From: Rubrobacteraceae bacterium
GTDB taxonomy: Bacteria > Actinomycetota > Rubrobacteria > Rubrobacterales > Rubrobacteraceae
Length of the DNA: 14,827 nucleotides
Assembly: GCA_030447045.1 (NCBI GenBank)
Contig: JAUJMB010000026.1
Span: 1 to 14,827 of the forward strand
Direction of reading: 5' to 3'
Shown: positions 1-7,560 of the stretch, one piece after another
Numbering within the stretch: the first letter of the stretch is position 1
Layout: every line of letters starts with the position of its first letter
Program-made: the position numbers and the translations under genes
The notes under the pieces: model-generated
Told to the model about the DNA's origin: nothing
What the model saw: the letters and a program-made list of their open reading frames with translations, nothing else
Database searches by the model: none

Positions 1-1259
1 GGAAAGTCCCCGAGCTGCGCCAGAGGCTCCTGTTCACGGCCATGATCCTGGCCCTGTACAGGCTCGGCGCGTTCATCCCGCTGCCCGGTATAGACCCGAC
101 CGTCCTCGGCGGGAACGGTCCCGGCGCCAACAACGCCATAACGGGGCTCTTCGGCGCGTTCACCGGCGGGGCCTTCAGCAACTACGCGATCTTCTCCCTG
201 GGCATCATGCCGTACATCACCGCGGCCATCGTCATGCAGCTCATGACGGTGGCGATACCCAGGTTGCAGGAGCTCTCCAAGGAGGGCGAGGCCGGGCAGC
301 AGAAGATCACGCAGTACACCCGCTACTTCACGCTGGCGCTCGCCGTGATCCAGTCGACGGCCATGGTCTTCTACTTCAGGGCCCCCGCCGGCGGGAGTGC
401 TTTGGCGGGGGCGAGCATCCTGCAGATAGTCGTCGTCATCTTCACGCTGACCACGGGCGTCATGCTCACGATGTGGATGGGCGAGCTCATAAGCCAGCGG
501 GGCCTCGGGAACGGGATCTCGCTCATCATTACCGCCTCGATCCTCTCGCAGGCGCCGTTCGCGATCCGCTCCCTCATAGAGAACGGCAGCATCCTGGTGA
601 TGGTGGTGCTCGCGTTGCTGGCCATCGGCATCATCGCGGCCATCGTCTTCGTGAACGAGGGGCAGCGGCGGATACCTATCACCTACGCCAAGCGCCAGGT
701 CGGGCGCAGGATGAGCCAGGGCGGTACGACGTACCTGCCCCTGAAGGTGAACATGGCCGGGGTCATCCCGATCATCTTCGCCTCCTCGCTGCTCCTGTTC
801 CCGGTGGTCCTGGCCCAGTTCGCCGGGCAGGGCAACCCCGACTCGTTCCTGAGCCGGCTCGCGAACTTCTTCGACCCGAGCAGCGCGCCCTACCTGCTCC
901 TCTACGCCCTGCTCATCATCATGTTCACGTACTTCTACACGGCGGTCCAGTTCAACCCCGTCGAGCACGCGGACAACCTCAAGAAGAGCGGCGGGTACGT
1001 GCCGGGCATCAGGCCGGGGCAGCAGACGGCGCTCTACCTCAACAACGTGCTGACCAGGATCACGCTCTTCGGGGCGATCTTCCTCGCCCTCGTGGCGGTA
1101 ATACCGTACATCATCTCGCCGCTTCTCGGCCTGGGCAACCAGATCCTGCTCGGCGGCACGTCCATGCTGATCGTGGTCGGCGTCTCGCTGGACACGGTCC
1201 GCCAGCTTGAGAGCCAGCTCATGATGCGCAACTACGAAGGGTTCTTGAAGAAACGATGA
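1..1259 (+). CDS. secY: Preprotein translocase subunit SecY (5' partial)
   Basis: This is the channel-forming subunit of the SecYEG translocon in the cytoplasmic membrane, which exports unfolded proteins and inserts membrane proteins. The reading frame is open from base 3, so the first ATG at base 42 is internal: the codons before it (KVPELRQRLLFTA) match the conserved SecY N-terminus, and about ten residues lie outside the window. About 418 residues are visible against a usual 420-440. Several hydrophobic segments fit the ten-helix fold; the plug region follows the PLPGID motif, and a basic cytoplasmic loop (RRIPITYAKRQVGRR, about residues 220-240) precedes TM6. The C-terminus MMRNYEGFLKKR is typical. 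The stop overlaps the adk start (ATGA, 1256-1259), which suggests translational coupling. Identification is firm from the whole-protein pattern and the neighbours. Confidence 0.97.
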   Translation, partial: KVPELRQRLLFTAMILALYRLGAFIPLPGIDPTVLGGNGPGANNAITGLFGAFTGGAFSNYAIFSLGIMPYITAAIVMQLMTVAIPRLQELSKEGEAGQQKITQYTRYFTLALAVIQSTAMVFYFRAPAGGSALAGASILQIVVVIFTLTTGVMLTMWMGELISQRGLGNGISLIITASILSQAPFAIRSLIENGSILVMVVLALLAIGIIAAIVFVNEGQRRIPITYAKRQVGRRMSQGGTTYLPLKVNMAGVIPIIFASSLLLFPVVLAQFAGQGNPDSFLSRLANFFDPSSAPYLLLYALLIIMFTYFYTAVQFNPVEHADNLKKSGGYVPGIRPGQQTALYLNNVLTRITLFGAIFLALVAVIPYIISPLLGLGNQILLGGTSMLIVVGVSLDTVRQLESQLMMRNYEGFLKKR

Positions 1260-1894
1260 AGATCATTCTTTTGGGCCCCCAGGGGGCAGGCAAGGGAACG
1301 CAGGCGCAACGCCTCTCGCAGAAGACAGGCGCCAAGCACATCTCGACCGGGGACATCGTCCGCGCCGAGATAAAGTCGGGCTCGGAGCTCGGGCAGAAGG
1401 TGCAGGACTTCAACGACCGGGGCGAGCTGGTCCCCGACGAGATCATCGTCGAGATGGCGAAGCCCTACCTCGACGACGCGGACGCCTGGCTGCTCGACGG
1501 CTTCCCCCGCAACGAGGCCCAGGCCAAGGCCCTCGATGACGCCCTCGAAGACCTCGGCATCGAGCTCGACGCGGCCGTCGCCCTCGAGGCCCCGGACGAC
1601 GAGCTCGTCCAGAGGCTCTCGGGGCGCCGGACGAGCGACGCGACGGGCCGGGTCTACCACGTAGAGCACGACCCGCCGCCGGAGGACTCCGAGGAGGACC
1701 CGGGGCCCTTCGTGCAGCGCAAGGACGACACCGAGGAGGCCATCCGGCGCCGCCTCGCGATCTACCACGAGCAGACGGAGCCCCTCAAGGACTACTACGC
1801 CGAGCGCGGCCTGCTGACGACCGTGGACGCCAGGAAGTCCATCCCGGAGGTAACCGGGGAGATCCTGTCGGCGGTGGGCGAGGACGGCGCTTGA
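1256..1894 (+). CDS. adk: Adenylate kinase
   Basis: Cytosolic enzyme converting ATP + AMP to two ADP, which sets the adenylate energy balance. The 212-residue length fits the long-LID bacterial form. Visible motifs are the P-loop GPQGAGKGT (residues 7-15), the AMP-binding STGD (about 31-34), LLDGFPR (about 79-85), and a LID domain opening with GRRTSDATGRVYH near residue 124. The LID has none of the four cysteines that bind structural zinc in many Gram-positive adenylate kinases; acidic and proline residues occupy this part instead, so it is the metal-free type. The ATG at 1256 sits in the overlap with the secY stop, and the end overlaps the map start (TTGA, 1891-1894). The secY-adk-map order is a classic spc-operon arrangement. 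Confidence 0.97.
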   Translation: MKIILLGPQGAGKGTQAQRLSQKTGAKHISTGDIVRAEIKSGSELGQKVQDFNDRGELVPDEIIVEMAKPYLDDADAWLLDGFPRNEAQAKALDDALEDLGIELDAAVALEAPDDELVQRLSGRRTSDATGRVYHVEHDPPPEDSEEDPGPFVQRKDDTEEAIRRRLAIYHEQTEPLKDYYAERGLLTTVDARKSIPEVTGEILSAVGEDGA

Positions 1895-2673
1895 TCGTCC
1901 GCAAGAGCAAGGGCGAGCTCCGGGCGATGCGGGAGGGCGGCGAGATCACGGCCGCCTGCCTGAAGATGCTCGCCGAGAACGCGAAGCCGGGCGTCACCAC
2001 CGGCGACCTCGACCGGATGGCCGAGGACTTTATCCGCTCCCACGGCGGCACCCCCGAGTTCAAGGGCTACCCCGGCGGCCCAGGGGCACCTGACTTCCCC
2101 GGCTCCATCTGCGCCTCCCCGAACGCCATGATCGTGCACGGCGTCCCCGGCCCCTACCGCCTGAAGGACGGCGACATCCTCTCCATCGACGTCGGCGTCC
2201 GCTACAGGGGCTTCGTCACCGACTCGGCCACCACGGTCGCCGTCGGCGAGGTGCCCGAGGCGACGCGCGGGCTTCTGCAGACCACCCAGGAGTGCCTGAG
2301 GGCGGCCACGGATGCCATGCGGGCCGGGAACAGGCTCGGGGACGTCGGATACGCCATACAGTCCGTCGCCGAGGCGAAGGGCTACGGGGTCGTCCGCGAC
2401 CTCGTCTCGCACGGGGTCGGGCGGGAGATGCACGAGGACCCGCAGATCCCGAACTACGGCAAGAAGGGTACAGGGGTAAAGCTCTTGCCGGGGATGACGT
2501 TCGCGATAGAGCCCATGATCACGCTCGGCGACTACACGATAGACCTCGACGAGAACGACAAGTGGTCCATCTACACCGCCGACCGCTCGCTCTCCGCCCA
2601 CTTCGAGCACACGGTCGCCGTGACCGAGAACGGCCCCTGGGTACTCACGGAGAACGGGGGCTCGGGCGGGTAG
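1891..2673 (+). CDS. map: Methionine aminopeptidase, type I
   Basis: Removes the initiator methionine from nascent proteins as they leave the ribosome; a dinuclear-metal pita-bread-fold hydrolase of 260 residues. The expected active-site set is visible: H83 (HGVPG), metal ligands D100 (LSIDVG), D111 (VTDSATT), H174 (VSHGVGREMHE), E207 (FAIEPM) and E239 (HFEHTV). It lacks the N-terminal zinc-finger extension seen in eukaryotic MetAP1 and some actinobacterial paralogues, so it is the short bacterial form. The start codon is TTG at 1891, placed by the four-base overlap with the adk stop and by homology of the first residues (MIVRKSKGELRAMREGGEI). A 94-base gap follows before infA, the largest in this part of the cluster. 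Confidence 0.96.
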   Translation: MIVRKSKGELRAMREGGEITAACLKMLAENAKPGVTTGDLDRMAEDFIRSHGGTPEFKGYPGGPGAPDFPGSICASPNAMIVHGVPGPYRLKDGDILSIDVGVRYRGFVTDSATTVAVGEVPEATRGLLQTTQECLRAATDAMRAGNRLGDVGYAIQSVAEAKGYGVVRDLVSHGVGREMHEDPQIPNYGKKGTGVKLLPGMTFAIEPMITLGDYTIDLDENDKWSIYTADRSLSAHFEHTVAVTENGPWVLTENGGSGG

Positions 2674-2691
2674 GAGGGGCGCCTAGGCGGT

Positions 2692-2719
2692 GTGAGAAGC
2701 CGGGCCGGCGTGATAAGAT
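2692..2719 (+). promoter_or_regulatory. Candidate sigma70-type promoter upstream of infA
   Basis: In the 94-base gap after map, a GTGAGA (2692-2697, four of six matches to TTGACA) is followed after 16 bases by TAAGAT (2714-2719). The bases from about 2711 to 2750 are clearly richer in A and T than the flanking genes, which favours a promoter over simple spacer. It would let the infA-rpmJ-rpsM-rpsK-rpsD-rpoA-rplQ set be transcribed apart from secY-adk-map, as is known for the corresponding unit in Streptomyces. The hexamers are imperfect, so this is only a candidate. Confidence 0.35.
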
Positions 2720-2767
2720 ATGCGTTTGGCTCCAGTCATTTTGTAACCGGTTGGAAAAGAGAGGTTC

Positions 2768-2989
2768 TTGGCCAAAGAAGACGTTATAGAAGTAGAGGGC
2801 GCCGTCACCGAGGCGTTGCCGAACACGCAGTTCCGGGTCGAGTTGGACAACGGGCACAACGTGTTGGCGCACATCTCCGGGAAGATGCGGATGAACTACA
2901 TCCGGATACTTCCGGGCGACAGGGTGAAGGTGGAGTTGAGCCCCTACGACTTGAGCCGGGGACGGATCACTTATAGGTTCAGGACCTAA
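2768..2989 (+). CDS. infA: Translation initiation factor IF-1
   Basis: Small S1/OB-fold protein that occupies the ribosomal A site during initiation and works with IF-2 and IF-3. The 73 residues match the near-invariant family length. Family motifs are visible: [11 protein letters not shown] at the start, [35 protein letters not shown] and a basic GRITYRF end. The start codon is TTG at 2768, preceded by the purine run AAAAGAGAGG (2755-2764) only three bases away; the conserved MAKED start leaves no better choice. The rpmJ gene follows after 30 bases. A leader with a possible promoter lies upstream. Confidence 0.97.
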   Translation: MAKEDVIEVEGAVTEALPNTQFRVELDNGHNVLAHISGKMRMNYIRILPGDRVKVELSPYDLSRGRITYRFRT

Positions 2990-3019
2990 AGCGAGAGATA
3001 AAGGCAGAAGGAGACCGTT

Positions 3020-3133
3020 GTGAAGGTACGGGCGAGCGTGAAGCCGATGTGCGAGAGGTGCAAGGTCATACGCCGCCGGGGTGTGGTGAGGGTGATCTGC
3101 CCGAACCCCCGGCACAAGCAGAGGCAGGGATAG
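3020..3133 (+). CDS. rpmJ: 50S ribosomal protein L36, zinc-binding form
   Basis: A 37-residue large-subunit protein, easily missed because of its size. Translation from the GTG at 3020 gives [20 protein letters not shown] and then [17 protein letters not shown]. The zinc-ribbon ligands C11, C14, C27 and H32 are all present, so this is the zinc-containing (C+) type and not the zinc-free paralogue often induced by Zur. AAGGAG at 3008-3013 lies six bases before the GTG and fixes the start. It sits between infA and rpsM, its standard position; rpsM begins one base after its stop. Confidence 0.97.
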   Translation: MKVRASVKPMCERCKVIRRRGVVRVICPNPRHKQRQG

Positions 3134-3134
3134 C

Positions 3135-3509
3135 ATGGCACGGATAGCAGGCGTGGACCTGCCGCGCGAGAAGCGGGTCGAGGTCGGGCTCACCTACGTC
3201 TTCGGCGTCGGCCGCTCGACGGCGAAGAAGATCTGCCGCGAGACCGGCGTGGACCCGAACACGAAGGTCAGGGACCTCGCCGAGGGCGAGGTCGGCAGCA
3301 TCCGGACCTACATCGACGGGAACCTGCAGGTCGAGGGCGACCTCAGGCGGGAGAACACCCAGAACATCAGGCGGCTCATAGAGATCGGCACCTACAGGGG
3401 CATCCGGCACCGCAGGGGCCTCCCCGTGCGCGGCCAGCGGACAAAGACGAACGCCCGCCAGCGCAAGGGGCCGAAGCCGTCCATCGGCGGAAGAAAGAGG
3501 GCTAGGTAA
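3135..3509 (+). CDS. rpsM: 30S ribosomal protein S13
   Basis: Small-subunit head protein that contacts 16S rRNA, the P-site tRNA and the L5/L31 bridge. The 124 residues are normal for the family. [21 protein letters not shown], the helix-two-turn-helix segment [12 protein letters not shown] (about residues 23-34) and the basic tail with [19 protein letters not shown] are diagnostic. ATG start; the stop TAA (3507-3509) directly abuts the rpsK ATG (3510), so ribosomes can pass straight on. No ribosome-binding site is needed beyond the preceding GGCAGGGA near 3123-3130. Confidence 0.98.
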   Translation: MARIAGVDLPREKRVEVGLTYVFGVGRSTAKKICRETGVDPNTKVRDLAEGEVGSIRTYIDGNLQVEGDLRRENTQNIRRLIEIGTYRGIRHRRGLPVRGQRTKTNARQRKGPKPSIGGRKRAR

Positions 3510-3929
3510 ATGGGTAGGCAGAGGCAGCAGCGCAGGGGCAACCAGCGCGGCGCGAGCCGGCAGCGGCGCAAGGTCCGTCGCAACGTAACGACCGGCATCG
3601 TCCACATCAAGAGCTCCTTCAACAACACCATCGTCTCCGTGAGCGACCAGGAGGGCAACGTCATAGCCTGGGAGTCGGCCGGGTCCCTGGGCTTCAAGGG
3701 GAGCCGCAAGAGCACGCCGTACGCGGCCCAGATGACCGCGGAGTCCTGCGCCAACAAGGCGATGGACCAGGGTGTGCGGCGCGTGGACATAGAGGTGAAG
3801 GGCCACGGCTCGGGCCGGGACATGGCCGCGAGGACCTTCCAGTCGATGGGTGTGGAGGTCCTCGGCATCAGGGACGTCACGGGCCAGCCGCACAACGGCT
3901 GCAGGCCGCCCAAGAGGCGCAGGGGGTAG
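3510..3929 (+). CDS. rpsK: 30S ribosomal protein S11
   Basis: Small-subunit platform protein near the mRNA exit, contacting S18 and S21. The 139 residues include a basic N-terminal extension (roughly residues 1-27, rich in Arg and Gln) before the conserved core that starts around [19 protein letters not shown]. Further S11 hallmarks are [36 protein letters not shown] and the end [18 protein letters not shown]. It starts immediately after the rpsM stop and ends seven bases before rpsD. Confidence 0.98.
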   Translation: MGRQRQQRRGNQRGASRQRRKVRRNVTTGIVHIKSSFNNTIVSVSDQEGNVIAWESAGSLGFKGSRKSTPYAAQMTAESCANKAMDQGVRRVDIEVKGHGSGRDMAARTFQSMGVEVLGIRDVTGQPHNGCRPPKRRRG

Positions 3930-3936
3930 GGTAGAG

Positions 3937-4539
3937 ATGGCTAGGTACACGGGACCGAGGGGCCGGCGCGACCGGCGGGCTGGGGTCATGCTCTCCAGCA
4001 TGCGCAAGAACCCGCTGGAGAAGAAGCCCTACCCCCCCGGCGAGCACGGCCGGGGCCGCCAGAGGCAGACGGAGTACGGGATGCGGCTCCTCGAGAAGCA
4101 GAAGGCGCGCTGGTACTACGGGGTCTCCGAGAAGCAGTTCAGGCGGGCCTACGACAAGGCGACCAGGATGCAGGGTGTGTCGGGCGAGAACCTGCTCAGG
4201 CAGATGGAGCTCCGGATGGACAACGTGGTCTACCGGATGGGCTTCGCGAGCAGCCGCCCGCAGTCGCGCCAACTCGTCGTCCACGGCCACTTCCTCCTCA
4301 ACGGCCGCAAGCACAACATCCCTTCGGCGCTCCTCAAGCCGGGGGACGTCGTGACCGTCAGGGAGAAGAGCCGCAACCTGGAGCCCATAGTGGGCGCCGT
4401 CGAGAACGTGGTGGCGGTCCCGGCGTGGCTGGAGGCCGACCACGACAACTTCACGGGCAGGCTGCTCCACACGCCTGGGCGGGACGAGATCGACACGCCC
4501 GTCGAAGAGCAGCTCATCATCGAGTTCTACAGCCGTTAA
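3937..4539 (+). CDS. rpsD: 30S ribosomal protein S4, zinc-free form
   Basis: Primary 16S rRNA-binding assembly protein, also linked in other bacteria to transcription antitermination and to feedback control of the alpha operon. From the ATG at 3937 the protein is 200 residues. The start MARYTGPRGRRDRRAG has no cysteine motif, so this is the C- form that does not bind zinc. The KPYPPGEHG motif lies near residue 33, and the S4 RNA-binding domain (about 90-150: RMDNVVYRMGFASSRPQSRQLVVHGHF) is intact. The frame stays open upstream to 3850, but those residues lie antiparallel in use to rpsK and are not S4-like. A 33-base gap (to the chosen rpoA start) follows. Having rpsD between rpsK and rpoA is usual in several actinobacteria such as Mycobacterium. 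Confidence 0.97.
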   Translation: MARYTGPRGRRDRRAGVMLSSMRKNPLEKKPYPPGEHGRGRQRQTEYGMRLLEKQKARWYYGVSEKQFRRAYDKATRMQGVSGENLLRQMELRMDNVVYRMGFASSRPQSRQLVVHGHFLLNGRKHNIPSALLKPGDVVTVREKSRNLEPIVGAVENVVAVPAWLEADHDNFTGRLLHTPGRDEIDTPVEEQLIIEFYSR

Positions 4540-4572
4540 CGCAATTCTCTCTTAGCAGGTGGTTTTTTGACG

Positions 4573-5520
4573 ATGTTGGACATAGCACCCCCCCGTTTCA
4601 GGGTGGAAGAAGAAGAGGGCCAGCGCGGGACGTTCGTCGCCGAGCCGCTGCCGCGGGGCCTCGGGCACACCATAGGTAACTCTCTTAGGCGCGTGATGCT
4701 CAGCGGGCTCACGGGCGCCGCGGTGACGAAGATAAGGGTCGAGGGCGTCAGCCACGAGTTCTCGACGATCCCCGGCGTCAAAGAGGACGTCGTGGACATC
4801 ATCCTCAACATCAAGGGGCTCAAGTTCAAGCTAGAGCGCGACGAGCCGATAGAGCTCCAGATCCGGAAGGACGGCCCCGGAGAGGTGACCGCCGCGGACA
4901 TCGAGCTCAAGGCCGACGTCGAGGTCGTCGACCCTTCGGTCTACCTAGCCAGCGTCTCCGAGGGCGGCCACCTCGACATGCGCCTCACCGTAGAGCTCGG
5001 CCAGGGCTACCGCCGCGCCGAGGGGAACAAGAGCGAAGCGGACCCCATAGGCGTCATCGCCGTCGACTCCCTGTTCTCGCCCGTGCAAAGGGTCAACTAC
5101 TCCGTTACGGAGACCCGCGCGGGTGCCAGGGCAGACCTCGACTCCCTGCGGATGGAGGTCTTCACCGACGGGCGCATAGACCCGCAGGAGGCCGTGCAGG
5201 AGGCGTCCAAGCAGCTCATGGACTACCTCGGGCTGTTCACCGACGGCTACCAGGTCCAGGGGCAGGCCGACGGCCGGCAGCGCGGCGGGCGCGCCGTGAT
5301 CCAGGACGAGCGCCCGGTCGAGGACCTGGAGCTCACCGTCCGCTCCTACAACTGCCTCAAGCGCGAGGGCGTGGACACCATAGGCCAGCTCGCGACGATG
5401 ACCGAAGAGGAGCTCATGAACATCCGCAACCTCGGGATGAAGAGCGTGGACGAGATCCGCTCGAAGCTCCTCGAGTACGGCTACGCGCTGGATAGCGAGG
5501 GTCTAGATGAGGCACGCTAA
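4573..5520 (+). CDS. rpoA: DNA-directed RNA polymerase subunit alpha
   Basis: Dimerises to nucleate RNA polymerase assembly and, through its C-terminal domain, binds UP elements and activators. Numbering from the ATG at 4573 gives 315 residues: N-terminal domain about 1-228 with HTIGNSLRR (32-40) and STIPGVKEDV; a flexible Gln/Arg/Gly-rich linker about 229-247; C-terminal domain about 248-312 with LELTVRSYNCLKREG, whose R257 corresponds to the DNA-contacting R265 of E. coli. An in-frame TTG at 4567 would add two residues; AGGTGG (4557-4562) is ten bases from the ATG and four from the TTG, so either may be used. I favour the ATG because MLDI resembles other alpha N-termini. Its 3' end overlaps rplQ by 14 bases. 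Confidence 0.97.
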   Translation: MLDIAPPRFRVEEEEGQRGTFVAEPLPRGLGHTIGNSLRRVMLSGLTGAAVTKIRVEGVSHEFSTIPGVKEDVVDIILNIKGLKFKLERDEPIELQIRKDGPGEVTAADIELKADVEVVDPSVYLASVSEGGHLDMRLTVELGQGYRRAEGNKSEADPIGVIAVDSLFSPVQRVNYSVTETRAGARADLDSLRMEVFTDGRIDPQEAVQEASKQLMDYLGLFTDGYQVQGQADGRQRGGRAVIQDERPVEDLELTVRSYNCLKREGVDTIGQLATMTEEELMNIRNLGMKSVDEIRSKLLEYGYALDSEGLDEAR

Positions 5521-5872
5521 GAGGGGCCGCAAGCTGGGGCGTGAGTTCCAGCACCGCAAGGCGATGCTCGGCACGATGGCCGGCCAGGTCATAACCCACG
5601 GCCGCATAAAGACCACGGCCCCCAAGGCCAAGGAACTGCGCGGCGTGGTCGACAAGCTCATAAACACCGCCAAGAAGGACGACCTCCACGCGAGGAGGGA
5701 GGCGGTCAAGATACTCAAGGACAAGACCGTCGTCCGCCGCCTCTTCGAGGACGTCGCCCCGGACCTCGACGGCCGCACCTCGGGCTACACCCGTATCCTG
5801 AAGCTCGGCCCGCGCCTCGGGGACGGCGCCGAGAGCGTCTACCTGGAGCTCGTCAACTTTAGGGCCGAGTAA
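5507..5872 (+). CDS. rplQ: 50S ribosomal protein L17
   Basis: Large-subunit protein located near the peptide exit tunnel. The 121 residues contain the family signature MRHAKRGRKLGREFQHRKAM, followed by the motif VITHGRIKTTAPKAKELRGVVDKLI and the C-terminal YTRILKLGPRLGDGAE...YLELV. The start codon ATG lies inside rpoA, 14 bases before its stop, in a different frame; the motif begins at that codon, so the overlap is real. The alpha-operon order rpoA-rplQ is nearly universal in bacteria. A 31-base spacer without an obvious terminator separates it from the next gene. Confidence 0.98.
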   Translation: MRHAKRGRKLGREFQHRKAMLGTMAGQVITHGRIKTTAPKAKELRGVVDKLINTAKKDDLHARREAVKILKDKTVVRRLFEDVAPDLDGRTSGYTRILKLGPRLGDGAESVYLELVNFRAE

Positions 5873-5903
5873 CCGGTACTCCGTAGTTCGGGGAGAGGGC
5901 CGC

Positions 5904-6740
5904 ATGCGGTTCGCGCTCAACGTACCCAACTTCGGCGAGTACGGGGACGCGCGGGTTCTCGCGGGGCTCGCCCGCGAGGCCGAGGAGTGCGGCTGGGACG
6001 GGTTCTTCGTCTGGGACCACATCGCGTGGGAGGGCGCGACCCACTACGCCGACCCCTGGATCTCGCTTGGCGCCATCGCGCTTCAGACCAGCGGCATCAG
6101 GATCGGGCCGATGGTCACCCCGCTGCCCAGGCGCCGGCCCTGGAAGGTGGCCCACGAGGCCGCGACCCTGGACCGCCTCTCGGGGGGGCGCCTGATCTTC
6201 GGCGCCGGCCTCGGCGGCCGCGAGCGGGAGTTCGGTTTCTTCGGCGAGGAGCCCGACCCGAAACGCCGGGCGGCGATGCTCGACGAAGGCCTCGAGATCC
6301 TGACGAACATGTGGAGCTCCGAGCCGTTCACGCACCGGGGCGTCCACTACGAGGTTACGGAGGCCCGCCTCACGCCCCCGCCCGTCCAGCGCCCGCGCAT
6401 CCCGATCTGGATCGCCGGCACCTGGCCGCGCCGGAGACCGTTCCTCCGCTCCCTTCGCTGGGACGGGTACGCCCCGGTGGGCGAGGCCGGATCCCCCCTG
6501 ACGCCGGAAGACGTCCGCGAGATGAGCGGTTCTGCGTCCGGGCAACGCGGACCCGACGAGCCTTTCGATATCAGGATCACGGGCTCGACGAACGGCGAAA
6601 GCCCCGACGAGGTCCGTCGGAAGGTGGCCCGGTTCGCCGAGGCCGGGGCGACGTGGTGGGACGAGAACCTCTCCCACTCGGGCATGTCCCTGGAGGAGGC
6701 GCGCGAACGTGTCAGGCTCGGTCCTCCGGACGTTGGCTGA
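5904..6740 (+). CDS. LLM-class flavin/F420-dependent oxidoreductase
   Basis: Member of the bacterial-luciferase-like superfamily, TIM-barrel enzymes that use FMN or coenzyme F420. The 278 residues show the expected pattern: N-terminal strand MRFALNVPNFGEYGDARVLA, LAREAEECGWDGFFVWDHI (about 22-40), the barrel core IRIGPMVTPLPRRRPWKVAHE and LDRLSGGRLIFGAGLGG (about 66-105), and PPVQRPRIPIWIAGTWPRRRP near 159-179. F420 use is common in actinobacteria but cannot be read from sequence alone, and the substrate is unknown. The start has a strong purine-rich site (5891-5899) four bases upstream. The last 32 bases overlap ecfA1 in another frame. It is not a usual resident of this locus, so it was probably inserted between rplQ and the ECF genes. 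Confidence 0.9.
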   Translation: MRFALNVPNFGEYGDARVLAGLAREAEECGWDGFFVWDHIAWEGATHYADPWISLGAIALQTSGIRIGPMVTPLPRRRPWKVAHEAATLDRLSGGRLIFGAGLGGREREFGFFGEEPDPKRRAAMLDEGLEILTNMWSSEPFTHRGVHYEVTEARLTPPPVQRPRIPIWIAGTWPRRRPFLRSLRWDGYAPVGEAGSPLTPEDVREMSGSASGQRGPDEPFDIRITGSTNGESPDEVRRKVARFAEAGATWWDENLSHSGMSLEEARERVRLGPPDVG

Positions 6741-7560
6741 TCCCACCTCCACCTCCTGCGAGCACCTGACCTACTCTTACCCGGGCGCGGCGGAGCCGGC
6801 GCTCTCCGGCGTGACTTTCAGGGTCAGGGCCGGCGAGTACGTCGGCGTGGTCGGGCCGAACGGCGGGGGCAAGTCCACCCTGATCCGCCTTCTGAACGGC
6901 CTGCTCTCCGCGGACTCGGGCCGCGTGCGGGTCGCCGGCCTCGACCCCGCGGCCGAGCCCTTCGAGGTCCGCCGCCTCGTCGGCGTCCTTTTCCAGAACC
7001 CGGACAACGGCCTGGTGGCGCCCTTTGTCGAGGACGACGTGGCCTTCGGGCTGGAGAACCTTGGGGTGGAGCGGGCCGAGATGCGCGAGAGGGTGCGCGA
7101 GGCCATCGCCTCCGTCGGCCTGGAGGGTTACGAGCGCCGGGAGCCGCACACGCTCTCGGGCGGCGAGAAGCAGCGGGTGGCGCTCGCGGGGCTCTTGGCC
7201 GTGGGCCCCGAGGTCCTGCTCCTCGACGAGCCGACCGCCATGCTCGACCCCCCCGGGCGGGAGGAGGTGCTCGGCCGGGTTCGGGCCCTCGCGCGTTCGA
7301 AGACCGTGCTGCACGTCACGCACCACCTCGAAGAGCTCTTCGACGCCGACAGGGTGCTCGTCCTGAGCGAGGGACGCCTCGCGGCCGACACCACGCCCGG
7401 GGAGCTCTTCTCCGACGCGGACCTCCTGCGGGAGAACCGGCTCGTCTTGCCGCCGGTGCCGAGGTTGGCCGCGGAGCTCGGGCTGCCGCTCTGCCGGACG
7501 CCGGAGGAGCTGGCCGCCGCCGTCGCGCGGAGGAGCAGGGACGGGGCGCAGGCGCGGTGA
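6709..7560 (+). CDS. ecfA1: ECF transporter ATP-binding protein EcfA1
   Basis: One of two ATPases of an energy-coupling-factor importer, which powers uptake of vitamins or Ni/Co through exchangeable S components. The 283 residues carry Walker A GPNGGGKST (49-57), Q-loop LFQNPDN (Q96), signature LSGGEKQRVALAG (149-161), Walker B VLLLDEP (169-175) and switch His H205. The FQNPDN(G) Q-loop is typical of EcfA/CbiO proteins. The GTG start at 6709 follows GGAGGAGG (6692-6699) by nine bases and puts the start inside the preceding oxidoreductase gene. A TTG at 6733 is an alternative that would shorten the overlap but lacks a comparable site. GTGA overlap with ecfA2. Confidence 0.93.
   Translation: MSGSVLRTLADPTSTSCEHLTYSYPGAAEPALSGVTFRVRAGEYVGVVGPNGGGKSTLIRLLNGLLSADSGRVRVAGLDPAAEPFEVRRLVGVLFQNPDNGLVAPFVEDDVAFGLENLGVERAEMRERVREAIASVGLEGYERREPHTLSGGEKQRVALAGLLAVGPEVLLLDEPTAMLDPPGREEVLGRVRALARSKTVLHVTHHLEELFDADRVLVLSEGRLAADTTPGELFSDADLLRENRLVLPPVPRLAAELGLPLCRTPEELAAAVARRSRDGAQAR

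Noticed and set aside
1795..2610. A 271-codon frame antisense to map
   Set aside because: No recognisable family, Val/Gly/Arg-rich shadow of map in a high-GC region; map shows all catalytic residues.
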